Positions 1 to 41,400 of a stretch of 64,000 bases of DNA are shown here, piece after piece. Every line of letters starts with the position of its first letter. Within the stretch, counting starts at the first letter, position 1. The DNA is from Pseudorasbora parva (taxonomy: Eukaryota; Chordata; Actinopteri; Cypriniformes; Gobionidae), in NCBI RefSeq assembly GCF_024679245.1, contig NC_090177.1, positions 39,486,303 through 39,550,302 on the forward strand, given 5' to 3'. The position numbers were made by a program, and so were the translations under genes. The notes below the pieces were generated by a model. It was not told the DNA's origin, did no database searches, and saw only the letters and a program-made list of their open reading frames with translations.

Positions 1-415
1 CATATTATATAGTTAGTGTATAACTTACCACATAGAGACGTCCTGCTCTAGTCGTTTTTGCTGCTGCTCCTGTTCAACTGCAGCCTCTGGGTCTGATTCC
101 GGATCATAGATGTATGGCTGTATCTGATTAAAAGCCATATTTTTATTTTGAATAAAGTTTTTTTCCCGCTGTTAGGGATGACGCACTCGACTCAACACAA
201 TAGCAGCGCGCTGCTGCACACGTCATTATTTAGCTCCGCTCACACGACACGCACCCACCCGCTCGGCTTTTTTCGGAAAGACTCGGAACAGCGCATCTTT
301 CTTATATAATTATAAAAAAATAAAGACTTTTCGGAGATATGCAGGATGCAATGCTACTCTATAGGTACTCAAGATTGACATGACACTGACTGAAACTGAG
401 TGTTTCACCCCCCCT
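1..415 (-). mobile_element. TTAA-target DNA transposon, terminal part
   Basis: The right end is a C-rich terminus followed by TTAA at 416-419. Positions 230-415 are the reverse complement, with divergence, of the left part of the element at 42692-43786, which is flanked by TTAA on both sides. TTAA target duplications are typical of piggyBac-type and Kolobok-type elements. The copy runs off the left edge of the window. Unlike the other copy it keeps a readable exon (29-138), so it may be the end of a coding copy. It is inserted in another repeat that continues from 420. Confidence 0.6.
29..138 (-). CDS. First coding exon of a transposon-borne protein (partial)
   Basis: An ATG at 138-136 on the minus strand opens a 110-nt frame ending at a good donor (G, then GTAAGT). 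It encodes about 36 residues: an N-terminal MAFNQIQPYIYDPE, an acidic Glu/Gln-rich stretch, then RLEQDVSMW at the splice site. The rest lies beyond the left edge. The acidic stretch ending in an LEQDVS-W word reminds me of fish multicopy proteins with a P2X7-cytosolic-type cysteine-rich domain; this is recollection only. The decayed counterpart near 42930-43020 has lost the frame. Confidence 0.45.
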
Positions 416-419
416 TTAA

Positions 420-802
420 TGATTGTTTGCTTACATAGGCTTAGGGACAGTGTCATTATGCCAACATTATCTTCATAACTTCTTATGAAATAAAAAGTTT
501 CTCCCTCAGATAAATGTATTTTCCTGTCATGCTTGGTGCATGAGCGCGACGTGTGCTCTTCAGTGGTGAAGGCGCACGCTGTGTACATCACATAAGGACG
601 CACACTCAAAAGTAATCCGGTCAGGTCATTTACATGGTGAAATGTTTAGTTTGATCGATTCATGAAAAGGTTTATCCACCCATCTCAAAACGATTACAAT
701 TTCATTCAGTTTGGGCATTTTTATTACGATTGAGGTGTTTATATGGAGCATTTTCCTTCAGATTGGACTTATAAACTGATTACAGTGCTCCATGTAAACG
801 CA
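420..802. mobile_element. Interspersed DNA repeat, copy 1 (partial)
   Basis: This stretch matches 60049-60392 over several hundred bases, including the words TCATGAAAAGGTTTATCC and CATGTAAACGCACC. The second copy has inverted ends (CGTTTACATG... and ...CATGTAAACG), so this is a nonautonomous terminal-inverted-repeat element. Its left part is cut off by the TTAA element at 1-415, a nested insertion. Confidence 0.6.
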
Positions 803-1129
803 CCGACAGTAAAAAAAATTGCGCTATATGGCACTTTAAAAACCGGATAGATTATTTATAGTTCGATTACGGATATTTCACGTCATCTTCGAATGCATAT
901 TCGAATATCGAATAAAAAGTGACAGCCCTTGTCCGTCACTGGCTTAGAGGAGCAGTCGCGTGCAGTCCTACATCACCGGACTAATTTGCCTTCTCGGAAC
1001 TTTATCGCGGTCGAAACGCAGACAGCTGCAGGTCTGGGGGGGAGAAAAGTTCCTGTAAAAAAGTTCCTGGTACAAATTGTTCCGGGTAATTTTGGTGGAA
1101 ACGGGGCTTATGTGTGTTATTTGTTTGGG
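803..1129. other. Unassigned repeat-like stretch
   Basis: No gene is seen. Around 880-930 there are repeated TCGAATAT-type words, and around 1040-1090 repeated AAAAGTTCCTG words. This may be further transposon debris, but no ends could be paired. Confidence 0.3.
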
Positions 1130-1900
1130 AGGGTAGCATGCTCACGCAGCCCTCAAGGGGGCTAGTTGTGAGCACTGTGAGCGTCTGTCATTGAGAACGC
1201 TGCTCTCCCACCAGACACTCTTTGAAGAGGGTGCTTTGGCTTGCGTTCCTCGCAACTCAGGTCATGCTTCTGCCAAAGCTTCAGTTGTAGGGTTCGCAGA
1301 TGGATCTAATAGTGGGTTAGAGACGGACCCTGCCCTATACCGACACTCATCTGTTAGATCCAGTACCTCATCTCAGGTTTCGGAAGCACGCACTGCAGTT
1401 AAGTCTGCCCCGGTTAAGGCACCGGTGCTGCATTATCCAGCTCCAAGAAGTTGGATGTTGTTAGTTTTTGAGACAGGAGAAACTGAAGACTTATCACTTT
1501 AGTCACCCAGATTTCACCTTCTGGCCTCTTTGGTGACGCAGTTCATTCTGACATGAACCGTGCTGCCCCTCAGGCTTCACCCCTGGGGCGCAAGTGTTAT
1601 CGCCGTAGTGTGCTCTTCGGTTTCACACAGGGTCACTTGCTCTTGTGGGGATGTGGGTATTGCATTCTCACGGCATTTCAACGCAGTGCAAGTTCCCTTA
1701 AAAGGGAATGTCTAAGTCACGCATGTAACCTTAGCTCCCTGAAAAGGGAACGAGACTCTGCTTCGCCCTGCCATTCTACCTGCTTGCTAACACTAACCCT
1801 TTTTGTTTTGTTACGTCTCTCCATTGGACTGATTCACAAGTGCTTCATGACGCAATCACGCAGGAATGTTCTCACAGCACTTTGACGCAGCATCTCGTTT
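1130..1900 (+). mobile_element. DIRS-like retroelement fragment
   Basis: Positions 1191-1502 are open (103 codons, Ser/Ala-rich, no recognised domain). Positions 1690-1770 carry two palindromic words (TTCCCTTAAAAGGGAA and TCCCTGAAAAGGGAACGAGA) of the kind found at the ends of fish DIRS elements; similar ends occur at 18340-18378 and 28813-28860. No reverse transcriptase remains. Confidence 0.4.
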
Positions 1901-2049
1901 TCTCTTCAGCAAACTAAGGTTGCATGCATAATCAAGATGTTTAGACTAAATTATTTCATAAACAAGAAAAAAGGTATTTAAAAAAAGTAAAAGTATAACT
2001 TTTCTTTACTTTTCAACTTATATTTATTTCTTCCTTTATTTCTGTGTAG

Positions 2050-28411
<26,362 letters not shown>

Positions 28412-28812
28412 ACCTTTATGTCAGCAATCAACATCATGATTAAGTTTCTATATTTGCACTGATGCAGCTAAATGACATGCTTATATTAAACAAATATTGC
28501 ATTAGCACAGCACTTTGCCTAGTAGAAGTTAGGATTAGGCTAGATTAGGTTAAACAAAACCAGCTTGTTTACAGATTGAGTAAATGTAGACAGAATGAAT
28601 GACGATTATCTGATGTAATCAGAGTTATACCTGTAACCCAGTTGGTTTCATATGTTACTTGCAAATACAAATATTACAATATGACACCATAGAAAACAAA
28701 TATTGATTGTAATAAATCTACAGTATTATATATTCTTCTTGTAATTTATTTGTATATTTGCATTTATTTCTACTGTATGAGTGCCACCTGCTTAAAAATC
28801 GTCTCACTTCTA
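28412..28812 (+). other. Gene A 3' untranslated region with AATAAA at 28711-28716
   Basis: The first about 150 nt match gene B 61497-61650 (TATGTCAGCAATCAACATCA, CACTGATGCAGCTAAA), showing a shared 3' UTR. An AATAAA signal lies at 28711. Confidence 0.7.
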
Positions 28813-30350
28813 GTATGTAACCATTGTTCCCTGAAGGAGGGAACAGAGACTTTACGTCGGTGATGTCATGATCTTGGCTCCATCCTTCCCTTTTCCACCC
28901 ACTGCTGGCCTGCCGTGTACTCGCACCCTCTCTCGGGTTTTCTCTTCACCCGGTTACTGTCAGCTGGGTCTCATCATCGGCTCATTAGGTTTCTACTACA
29001 CACACACACACCTGCCATCTCTTCCCTCCTGATTACTCTTCTTATTTCTAGTCTTGTTTTCCCTTTGTTGTCTGTCAGAGTATTGCGCGGTTTATCCGTA
29101 TGTCATCTGTGTTTTCCCGTGTTGGTTGGCTGTCTCACTATCTGTTTTCTTAAAGATCTCAAGACTGTGCTGTGTCTGTGCTCTGCCCAGCTCACCAGCC
29201 TTTGCTTGCAGTGACTGTACCCGAAGGTTTCCTCACCATCAGCTGCCACCTGCCGCAGCCTCGGGCCCTTCTTTTCTACAGCCGCCGCTGCCTGGACACA
29301 CCGGTCTCAGCCTTCAGACTCGCCGGCCTCCAGGACCTGTCTTCTTCTGTGTGCTTATATGAGTCTTTATGTTATATTACAGCCGTGGTTGTCTTGCCTA
29401 AGTTATAATTAAAGATATATTAACCTGCTTCCTCGCTCCTGAGTTTTCTCTCTCTCACCTTTCCCTCATGACAGGTGACTGATGGAATGGGGGTTTCACC
29501 TAGAAGCCTATCAACTTCAAGTTCTACAAAACGAGCTAATGGTAAAACAATGCCATGGGTCTGCATAATTTTCCACCCCACTGCATGGGTGTATAAGGAC
29601 CTGAGGTGGTACGGTACTCAAACTTTCTGTGTCCCGTCCAGAACCCACGTTTCTCAGGTTGGGACGCAGGTGCCAGAGGGTGCCTCGTCTCTGAGAAAGG
29701 AGGTCCCTCCTCAGAGGAATTGGCCAGGGAGGGACTGTAACTAGGTGCACCAGTTCGGAGAACCAAGTCCGGCTTGGTCAATGCAGCACTACAAAATGGA
29801 CATGCTCCTCGTCCTCCCTGATCTTGCGCAGAAACTGTTTGAGAAGGCTCATTGGAGGAAGGCATAATTGCGTAGGCCCCCCGGCAAGCTGTGCGCCAGC
29901 ACATCCGTGCCATGGGTTCCGTCAGTCAAGGAAAAATATCAGCAGCAACAGGAATTGTCTGGGGAAGCAATCCAATCTGGTTAATCTGGTTGTTCCACAA
30001 TGTCTCCCTCAGATCACCCTGGCCAAAGTATTCCCTCTCACAGAGGAAATAGATTGTGGTGTGGCAGAGGGGACTCAACCTTTACGAAGGTTATTGAGTC
30101 TGGACCACAGCATTGCGATGTTAATGTTCCCGCAATGAGAACATGAGCCATCCACAAACTCTGCCTCTGCATGCACTAAGCCCAAACACGCAAGGCAGTA
30201 CTCGTGCCTGTCAGATGGTTCAACTAGTTGATCACACCCAGCAACACACGGACGAGACATCTTGAAAAAGACATACCACGTGTAGCTCTTTTAGAAGAGT
30301 AAAAATCTCTGCAGAATGCCACGTACAGTGCCCAGAGAGAACATACACGC
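28813..30350 (-). mobile_element. Internally deleted DIRS-like element, split by a solo LTR
   Basis: The left end (TATGTAACCATTGTTCCCTG, then AGGGAACAGAGAC) is the reverse complement of the end of the DIRS in gene A. At 30075-30260 the minus strand encodes a Cys/His cluster (CVAGC ... HEYCLACLG ... CSHCGN) like the zinc region I know from fish DIRS Gag. Further decayed Gag sequence continues to about 29536. Reverse transcriptase and recombinase are missing. The right boundary is uncertain. Confidence 0.65.
28859..29478. mobile_element. Solo LTR with GGTGA target duplication
   Basis: The LTR spans 28864-29473 (610 bp), begins TGTCATGATC and ends CCCTCATGACA, and is flanked by GGTGA at 28859-28863 and 29474-29478. 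No internal retroviral-type sequence is present, so it is the product of LTR-LTR recombination. It interrupts the DIRS fragment. Confidence 0.85.
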
Positions 30351-30786
30351 TGTGACAGACCACGGCACAGATCAGACAGGAATGCGGAACTCACCGTCAC
30401 TCTGACAGACTGGAGAGTCGATTGACTTGCTTGAATAAAGTTTAGAAGAGCGTGACCTTGATTTGAATCAGGTGTCCCTAATCCATCGAACACAAACACC
30501 TGATTCAACTCATCAGCTCGTTAGTAAAGACTCTCAAATAAGAGGGACATCAAAAATGTGCTGTGATGCGTCGGCCAGCGACCAACGCTTTTGTTCTTCT
30601 TCCTATACTCATTTGACCGCAGTTTGCTGCTTTCTTAAAACTTTGCTTTCTCTATAGCACAATCATTGTTGTGTCACGTCATCATCATTTTGTATGTGCT
30701 TCCTACGTATTTCTGTATTCTCTGATAAAGTTCCAGTGGTGTTGGTTTTGCTATTAGCCACAACAATTCACAGTCCCCAAAAAGGG
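30351..30786. other. Intergenic, no gene seen
   Basis: The stretch contains an inverted AATCAGGTGTCCCTAATC / CACAAACACCTGATT motif at about 30464-30505 and otherwise nothing recognised. It would be the 3' flank of the U2-like gene; a clear snRNA 3' box was not found. Confidence 0.4.
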
Positions 30787-30974
30787 GAAGCACACCGTTC
30801 CTGGAGGCACTGCAATACCAGGGCGATGCGTGGAGTGGGCGGTGCAAGCCCCGGTTCGGGCTCCATGTGCCAAAATCAATTTAATATGCAGTCCTCAGAT
30901 AGGGGAGGTATCAGATATTAAACTGATAAGAATAGATACTACACTTGATCTTAGCCAAAAGGCCGAGAAGCGAT
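30787..30974 (-). ncRNA. U2 spliceosomal snRNA-like gene or pseudogene
   Basis: The minus strand from 30974 begins ATCGCTTCTCGGCCTTTTGG and continues through the branch-site pairing word GTGTAGTATC and the TTATCAGTTTAATATCTGAT stem. A GATTTTGG Sm-like site follows, then the 3' stem-loops, with CTCCACGCATCG and TATTGCAGTGCCTCCAGGAACGG. Length is about 188 nt as in vertebrate U2. Changes from the sequence I recall include CTATTC after the branch region and an altered stretch around the Sm site and third stem. There is no poly(A) tail, which argues against a retropseudogene. A proximal promoter element was not recognised, so function is uncertain. Confidence 0.85.
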
Positions 30975-31589
30975 GACACAATGACGCAGCGGCAGGGGAG
31001 CCAGCAAAGGCGACGCCCATCTGGGAAACGGTGGGGATTTGCAAAGGCCGCCAGCATTCCAGCTCAGCGCGGCCTGACCCCGAAAATCGACCACAACTTC
31101 GACCACTGAAGGTGAAGTGTGGTGTAGGTAGGAAGAATATTGCAGACTATTTTCAAAAGCAATTGCATTTGGAATTGCATTTTCAATTTGTGGACGCAAA
31201 AAATGTGACATAATCCAAACGCAAATCTGTTTACATTTTCGTTTACATTTTCGTATACGCGAACGCACAAGGCCTGCCATATTTCAAATGGAAAAGTAAA
31301 GTCTGTTTGCAATTGCATTTTCAATGTCTTACAAGTAATGACCCTGCCATTTTGGAATAGTAATAGAAAATCACCTATTTGCTATTTAATTTCCTCCGTG
31401 TCCTGCAACAACCTGCACAAAATTCAAATGGAATTTTAATCCCCTTTGCGTTTGCATTTCCGATGTCTAACACAGTCACCTGTCAATCAGGCTTGAGGGT
31501 GGGGTTTATTGATGTAGTCTGAACGTGTATAATGTGGGTTGTTTTTTCTATAAGATAGTTCAATAAGATTCAATTAGACAAGGTCAAAA

Positions 31590-31590
<1 letters not shown>
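30975..31590. other. Upstream of the U2-like gene, AT-rich, no protein gene
   Basis: At about 31036-31042 the minus strand reads TTTGCAAAT, close to an octamer element, some 60 nt upstream of the U2 start. From 31150 to 31460 short words such as GCAATTGCATTT and TTTACATTTTCG recur. No reading frame is credible. Confidence 0.35.
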
Positions 31591-35277
<3,687 letters not shown>

Positions 35278-35454
35278 ATGGAAACATTTAAAATCTTCCT
35301 TTTGACAGGTAAAGTGCCCTTTTTAATATTAATTATATTTGAAACCAATAAAACTAGTAAATCACTTTACTGTAACCCAGCTTTTCACTGAATCTATTTT
35401 AAATTATAGCTGCAGTCTGTGTGCAAGTAACATCTCAACAGGTAACCACTGAAG
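35278..35454 (+). CDS. Gene B signal peptide, two exons
   Basis: Exon 35278-35308 starts at ATG and exon 35410-35454 follows; together they read METFKIFLLTAAVCVQVTSQ and then QVTTE. A signal peptide split over two short phase-1 exons is usual for Fc-receptor-family genes. The hydrophobic core is short. This fixes the start of gene B; nothing similar is found upstream of gene A's first exon. Confidence 0.8.
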
Positions 35455-38400
35455 GTAAGGCTCTTAGCTAAACTGCCTAATTTTCTTCAGAAAAAATCCT
35501 CCAGCATCTTTCGCATATTTGAACCCTCTCCAACTTTATGATTTTGAGATCCTGATGCTCCAGAAGGAAACACAATCTTTTGAGTAGAATTTATTGCTTG
35601 TTTTGTTAATATATATGTATTTTTAAAAAAAGAATTCTGTACTGCCATTGGGAAGCAATGGAAGATACTTACATGTTTTCTGGACGACAAGTTAAGTACA
35701 ATTTATCTTAACATTTTCAGATCTTCAAATTCAAAAAGTTTTCAGCCCCGTTCATTTTAAAATGAAAATTACCCCATGATACCCTCAAGCCATCCTAGGT
35801 GTATATGACTTTTCTTTTTCTTTCTGATAAATACAGTCAGAGTTATATTAATAAATATCCTGATGCTTCCAAGCTTTATAATGGCAGTGACGGGGGCTCA
35901 TGAGTTTGAAGCATAAAAAAGTGCATTCATCCATCATAAACGTACTCCACACTGCTCTGGGGTGGGGGGTGGTTAAATAAAGGACTTCTGAAGCGAATCG
36001 ATGGGGTTTTCTAAGAAAACTTTCCATATTTAACACATAAAGTAAATTATCTAGTTCCAGCCAGACCTCTTTTCGTATTCAACTTATGAAGAAAGTGCAA
36101 CTCCTCATACAGTTCAAAAAGTGTCAAGACAGTTAAGCTTTTTCCATACATTGAATACAGAAGGCCGTCTGACGGAAGCTAGATATACCGTAATTCCTCA
36201 AATAAAGACCGGGGCCTTTATTTACCTGAACTGCCGATGGGAACCGGCTTTTATTTGAAGCAGGCTTTTATTAGGGGCAGGCCTGTATTTCTAATTCCAT
36301 CTGTTTGAAATATAATTGCTTTAAGTAAACCGTTTTCAATTTAAAGTGATCGTTTCAGTAGGCAAATATCATTGATTTTTAAGAAACATTTGCAAAAAGA
36401 TCACCATACAACAACATAATACGCATTTTTTGTAACTCCGCGCGCAGCTCTCGGCGAATCTAGCCGAGCATGACGTCTCATCACACCGGCCCCCAGTTTG
36501 CACATACAAATGAGGTGCTTATATTTACTGAATGAGCCTACAAAAGGAGAAATAAGCCATTTTAAATAAAGATCCATGTTTAATTAAATAAATAAATCAC
36601 GACATTAAAGTTTAGTGAAATTAGGAAATATTTAAGAGGTCGTTAATTTAGTGCATATTTTGTTCTCATGTCACAAGTAATAATATCAAACCAAGGTTTA
36701 CTGATTTTTACACGATTCTTTTGTAGACATTTTTTACAAAAAATTTTTGGTGAAATGTACTAAAATAAATATCATCACCTGTGCACGTTAGCCCACTTCT
36801 TCTCGACGCATTGGTTTATAGAACAATTACTCCTAATCGCACTCTGTCTTTTCAAAGAATAGCACAACGGCAAGCGGGTCAAGTATAAACGCTTCGTCCG
36901 TTTGGGGAGGAGCACGAGCAGTCAGCGGAGGCTCGCGCGGCGGAGACAGGCGAAAATATAAATAAGGCTTGAGACAGGGCTGCGTGGAGCTGAGCTTCGA
37001 GGCTTAGGTGCGACACCCTTAAGACATAAAAGAGACGAGAGGCTAATATTAGGTGCGTCTTAATCAGCTCCCTAGTTCAGTAGTCAGGGCACTGATCAGG
37101 ACATACCGGTAAGTCAATGGGCTGATCCCCGATCAGTGCCCTGACTACTGACGGAGCAGATTGAGGCGCACGCATTGTGAAGACTGATATTTGTAGCCTG
37201 CCTGACACGGCATTTTCACAGACGTCGCATCTCTCATAGACTACAGTAGTCTATTTAAAATGGCACATGCATCCGTTATATTCTCAATTTAGTTTACAAA
37301 GCAATCCCTGTAAAGTTTTTAGGTTGACTATAGAAGAGACCAGGATAAGTGTGTGTCGCACTGGCAAGACTCGCATCGGGGCGTGCGGCATCAGGATGGT
37401 TTCGCTCCATCGTGATGTCGGTCAGCCGTCACGGCGCAACCCTACTGAACATTACGCTGAACTTGAATGCACATTTAATTTATTTGAGACCGGCCTTTAT
37501 TTGTTCGTGCTGACCATGGCCCCGGCCACTATCAGAGGCCCGGCGTTTAATTGACTACAGGCTTTTATTTGAGGAAATACGGTATTTTACTTTAGAACGT
37601 GTTAAATATGGATATTTTTCTTACAAAACACCATTGATTCGCTTCAGAGGGCCTTTATTAACCCAGCGCAGTGTGGAGCACTTTTATAATGGATGGATGC
37701 ACTTTTTTGAGCTTTAAACTCGTGAGCCCCATTCACTGCCATTATAAAGCTTGAAGGGTCAGGATTTTTATTAATACAAATAAATACTCCAATTTATTAA
37801 TAGAATAAAAACTCAAACTGTGGTCAGAAAGCGACCCCTCCTATTTTGTTAAAATAATGAACATTTTGCCAATTCTGCAAGGGGTGTTTAAACTTTTGAA
37901 CACAACTGTACTGTATATTATAGGTTATTTCTGGTTTGTTATGTGAACTTTTAACAACTATTTTATTTAACTGTATCATTTTTAAGTTACACCACTGTAA
38001 TAAAGTGTTGTTATTTAGCCACTCTAACCTAAGGATTATTTATCCCCTAGACACTCCAATTCAGATTCCCAAACCCAAGATAACTCCGAATCCAACTCAC
38101 AAGGTGCTGTACAGCTCAGAGACGGTCAGTCTGCACTGTGAGGTCCCTGGAGGAGCGCCTGACTTACAATACGACTGGTACAAGGACGCCGCTAATATTG
38201 AAAATAAGCACCAGTCCAGCATCACTGTGACAGATGGAGGAAATTATGAATGCAAGGCAAAAAATGGAACTTCGGAGTCTGAAAAAAGTGATGGGTACAC
38301 TTTAACCCTACAAGGTGAATGGATGTCATAGTGTAGGATATTTATGTAATAAGATAAGAATAGTGCACAGCATGAATGAGTACACCTTCTCTGAAACTTA

Positions 38401-41400
38401 ACAACTCAGCAATTACTCTTTACATGGAAAACATGTTGGGGTTCTTCAGAGATGTAATGTTCCAGGAAGTCTGCTTGATCAATTACCAAAGAAGCATGTT
38501 ATTCAGGAAAATAAGATCTTCTTGTCAAAGTGATAAAATGTTGTGCTACAAACAGTCCACCCTCATGGACAGTTATTATTACAAAATTGTTACTTTATTA
38601 CAAAAAAAACAAAAACGAAATACATATTTTCTAGTATAAGTTTAAGGCAATTTTTGATCAACAGATAAGAATATTTAAAGAGCAGTAATTTCTTGACAAT
38701 AAAAGTGTTATATAGCCCACTGAATCATTCTAGGACTTAATGCTGACAGCAATGAAGCCACTTTTGGGACAGAAACTGTCAGGAGACTTATTTCTTAGTA
38801 CAAAAGAGGACAGTGGTGCAAGAAGAGTACCAAATCATTGTTTTCAGCAGTAGCGACTCCTGGCTGTAAATTTCGGTAGGACAGATTCTTGGGCTTAGTG
38901 CTAGTTTATAATAAACATTTTGTAAGAGTTATATCCTAATCACTGAACACATCAGACACGCTTTTGGCAGAATTTCGTTGTTTCAGCCTGAGGGTGGCGC
39001 TCTGGTAATGCACACATGACAACCACATAGAATGCTATCTTGACAACCACGTAGAATTTCCTTAATGTAGCAGGCCTATAGCCTGACAAGCCAGACCCAC
39101 ATCAAGATGTTTGGTCTGGAAACTCACCATTGACAGCTCAATCCGAGGGGCGGATAAACGGTTGTCTTTCGGTTGTCGCGGTCAAAGCTGATTCGATAGA
39201 CTGCCGTTCGCCAGTTTCTGTGTTTACTAGAAGCACGCAAACGCAACTCGGCCGTCGTCATTATGGCCCCGCCCACCGACTCTATGCACGATGTGATTGG
39301 CCCGGCAAGAGTTAGGGGATTACAGCTCAGAAGGGTACTGAGAGTTCCTAGACGACACTCGCGGGCAGATTAATTTTGCTGCCGCTAGGGTGCGTCTAGA
39401 TTTCTAGACTAGCAGGCCTATTTATTACCTCTAAAGGTTGTTTTAGAATATTGCAAGTTGTGTAGGTGTTTAAAAACAAAGTCATGTCTATTCTCAGAAC
39501 AAACATAAAAAGGCTATTCACATCAACACATTTAAACTAAACGATTTACACTTTCATTAATTTGATATGATACTCTACATAGGAAGAACATACCAAGACA
39601 CATAGCTGATGCAGACTGATAATGTCGAGCCCGATCTCACGAAAATGCGTATAAATAGTACGATAGTGCAATCTTGTGGAATGTATGTCTTTTCGTGTGC
39701 ATATGATACGCACTTTATGGCATATAATACGTACAAACCCCCCCCCCCCCACCAACCTAATCATATCCAAGAGCGTGTCATATGCACGCCATAAAGTGCG
39801 TATGATATCCACGCGAAAAACTGTGAAGCATTTGCACGCTGAAACTCATTTTGATGTATTCATTCCACGAGATTTCACACTCGTACTATTGATACACATG
39901 ACCATGAGATCGTGTTGTAATGTCTTGGTCTGGAACAAATTGTCCCAGGAACTCTTTTTCCCCCAGACCTGCTGCTGTCTGTGTTTCCATCGCTGTCTTA
40001 AGTACCGTGAAGATTAGTCCGTTGACGTAAGACTGCGCGCAACTTTTCAGAACCCACTGGATTTCGTCCTCCGCAAACTAAATGTAATAAAGCCTGAACC
40101 TCATCTGTCCATCTGTCGTATTTTTTAAACTCCATTGTTGATTTGAATAACAAACGACTCTTACTGCGTGCACTTCGACTTACTTTTAGTTTGAAATAAA
40201 ATGCTGCGTGAAGTCAACCAATCAGCATGTTCAGCGCCCAAGTCTCACCGGTGAAAGTCCCTGAACTTTGAAAAAGTCGAGGTCGCGATCCCCCCTCCCC
40301 CAAGTCCTCTGTTCCGGGTTAAAGATCGCGCAGTGCAAACGCAGCTTATGAGAGTGCGCTGCAGTTCCATTTTTCACCACAGATTTACATTGTAAATTTG
40401 GGGGTGCTGTAGAGCTAAGGAGACCTGCTGCCCCACTGCTATCATGATAACTAATATAAATATTTCTGTTATTTTTAAGTGATTTTGCCATCTTTCCATG
40501 AATTTTAAAAGTGATCATTACAAAAATATATTTTTTTTTTATTTGTTCAGAGGGGATGTACACTACATGCTGTGTACTGTATGTGCTCTGCCTTTTTTTA
40601 AGTTTAGTTTTATTTCTAATGCTGTAATACAGTGATTAAGTATTTGTGCTGGATATTTACGTTTTTAAATTTCTCTATTTACTATGAAAAAAAAAGAAAC
40701 AAAACGCATTCGTTAACAGTTTATGTTAAGTTTTGTCACAGAAGAATCAATCATCAGTTTACTTTAGATGAAAACCGCATGTAATGGCAAAATCATAATA
40801 AAGAAATAAAGATATGTTTCTATTTTGACAACACTGTTCTTGGAGTTTTGGATGTTTTTCAAGTTAACTAATGTTTTAGAATTTCTATACTGTATAGTTT
40901 TTTATTATTATTTATTTTTTTAGCTTTGGTGTTTTCATTGAAGTCATAATTAAACCCAGCATAAATATAAATGTATTTCTATTAATTAAATGATTGTAAT
41001 ATCTGTTACATTACTATTATTATTGTGTTTGTCTGTGCAGAACCACCTCAACCAAAACTGTCAATAGAGTCTGAATGGAAAACATTTTACCCAAATGAAA
41101 AAGTGACTCTGAAGTGTTCAATCGATGGAGGTTCAAGGGAATGGGGCTATGAATGGTTTAGAAATGGAGCTCCGCTTTCAGGAGATGAGGACATTTCCTT
41201 TTCTGACAACACACTCTCAATCAGATCAGCAAAAGCGATTCATTCAGGAGACTTTACCTGCAGAGGAAAACATCTGAAGAGAACACCAGTGACTACAGGA
41301 CAATCAGAAGCTGTGAGACTTCATATTAATGGTAAAACTACTTATGATATTATTTGATTAATAGATATGAACAAAATTGACAGGCACTTAAAAAGTTAAA

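Larger units (their letters stand above)
35847..37778. mobile_element. Foldback element in intron 2 of gene B, with nested elements
   Basis: Arms at about 35847-36052 and 37595-37778 are inverted copies (TATCCTGATGCTTCCAAGCT against AGCTTGAAGGGTCAGGATTT; GTTAAATATGG against CCATATTTAAC). The middle holds a second element. Confidence 0.7.

Noticed and set aside
37936..38331. ATG at 37936 as start of the N-terminal Ig exon
   Set aside because: The residues before 38051 are intronic; a good acceptor at 38050 and a separate two-exon signal peptide upstream explain the exon better.
40231..40563. 110-codon minus-strand frame, repeated in part in units 2-4
   Set aside because: It is not kept open in the other units of the array and has no recognisable domain.
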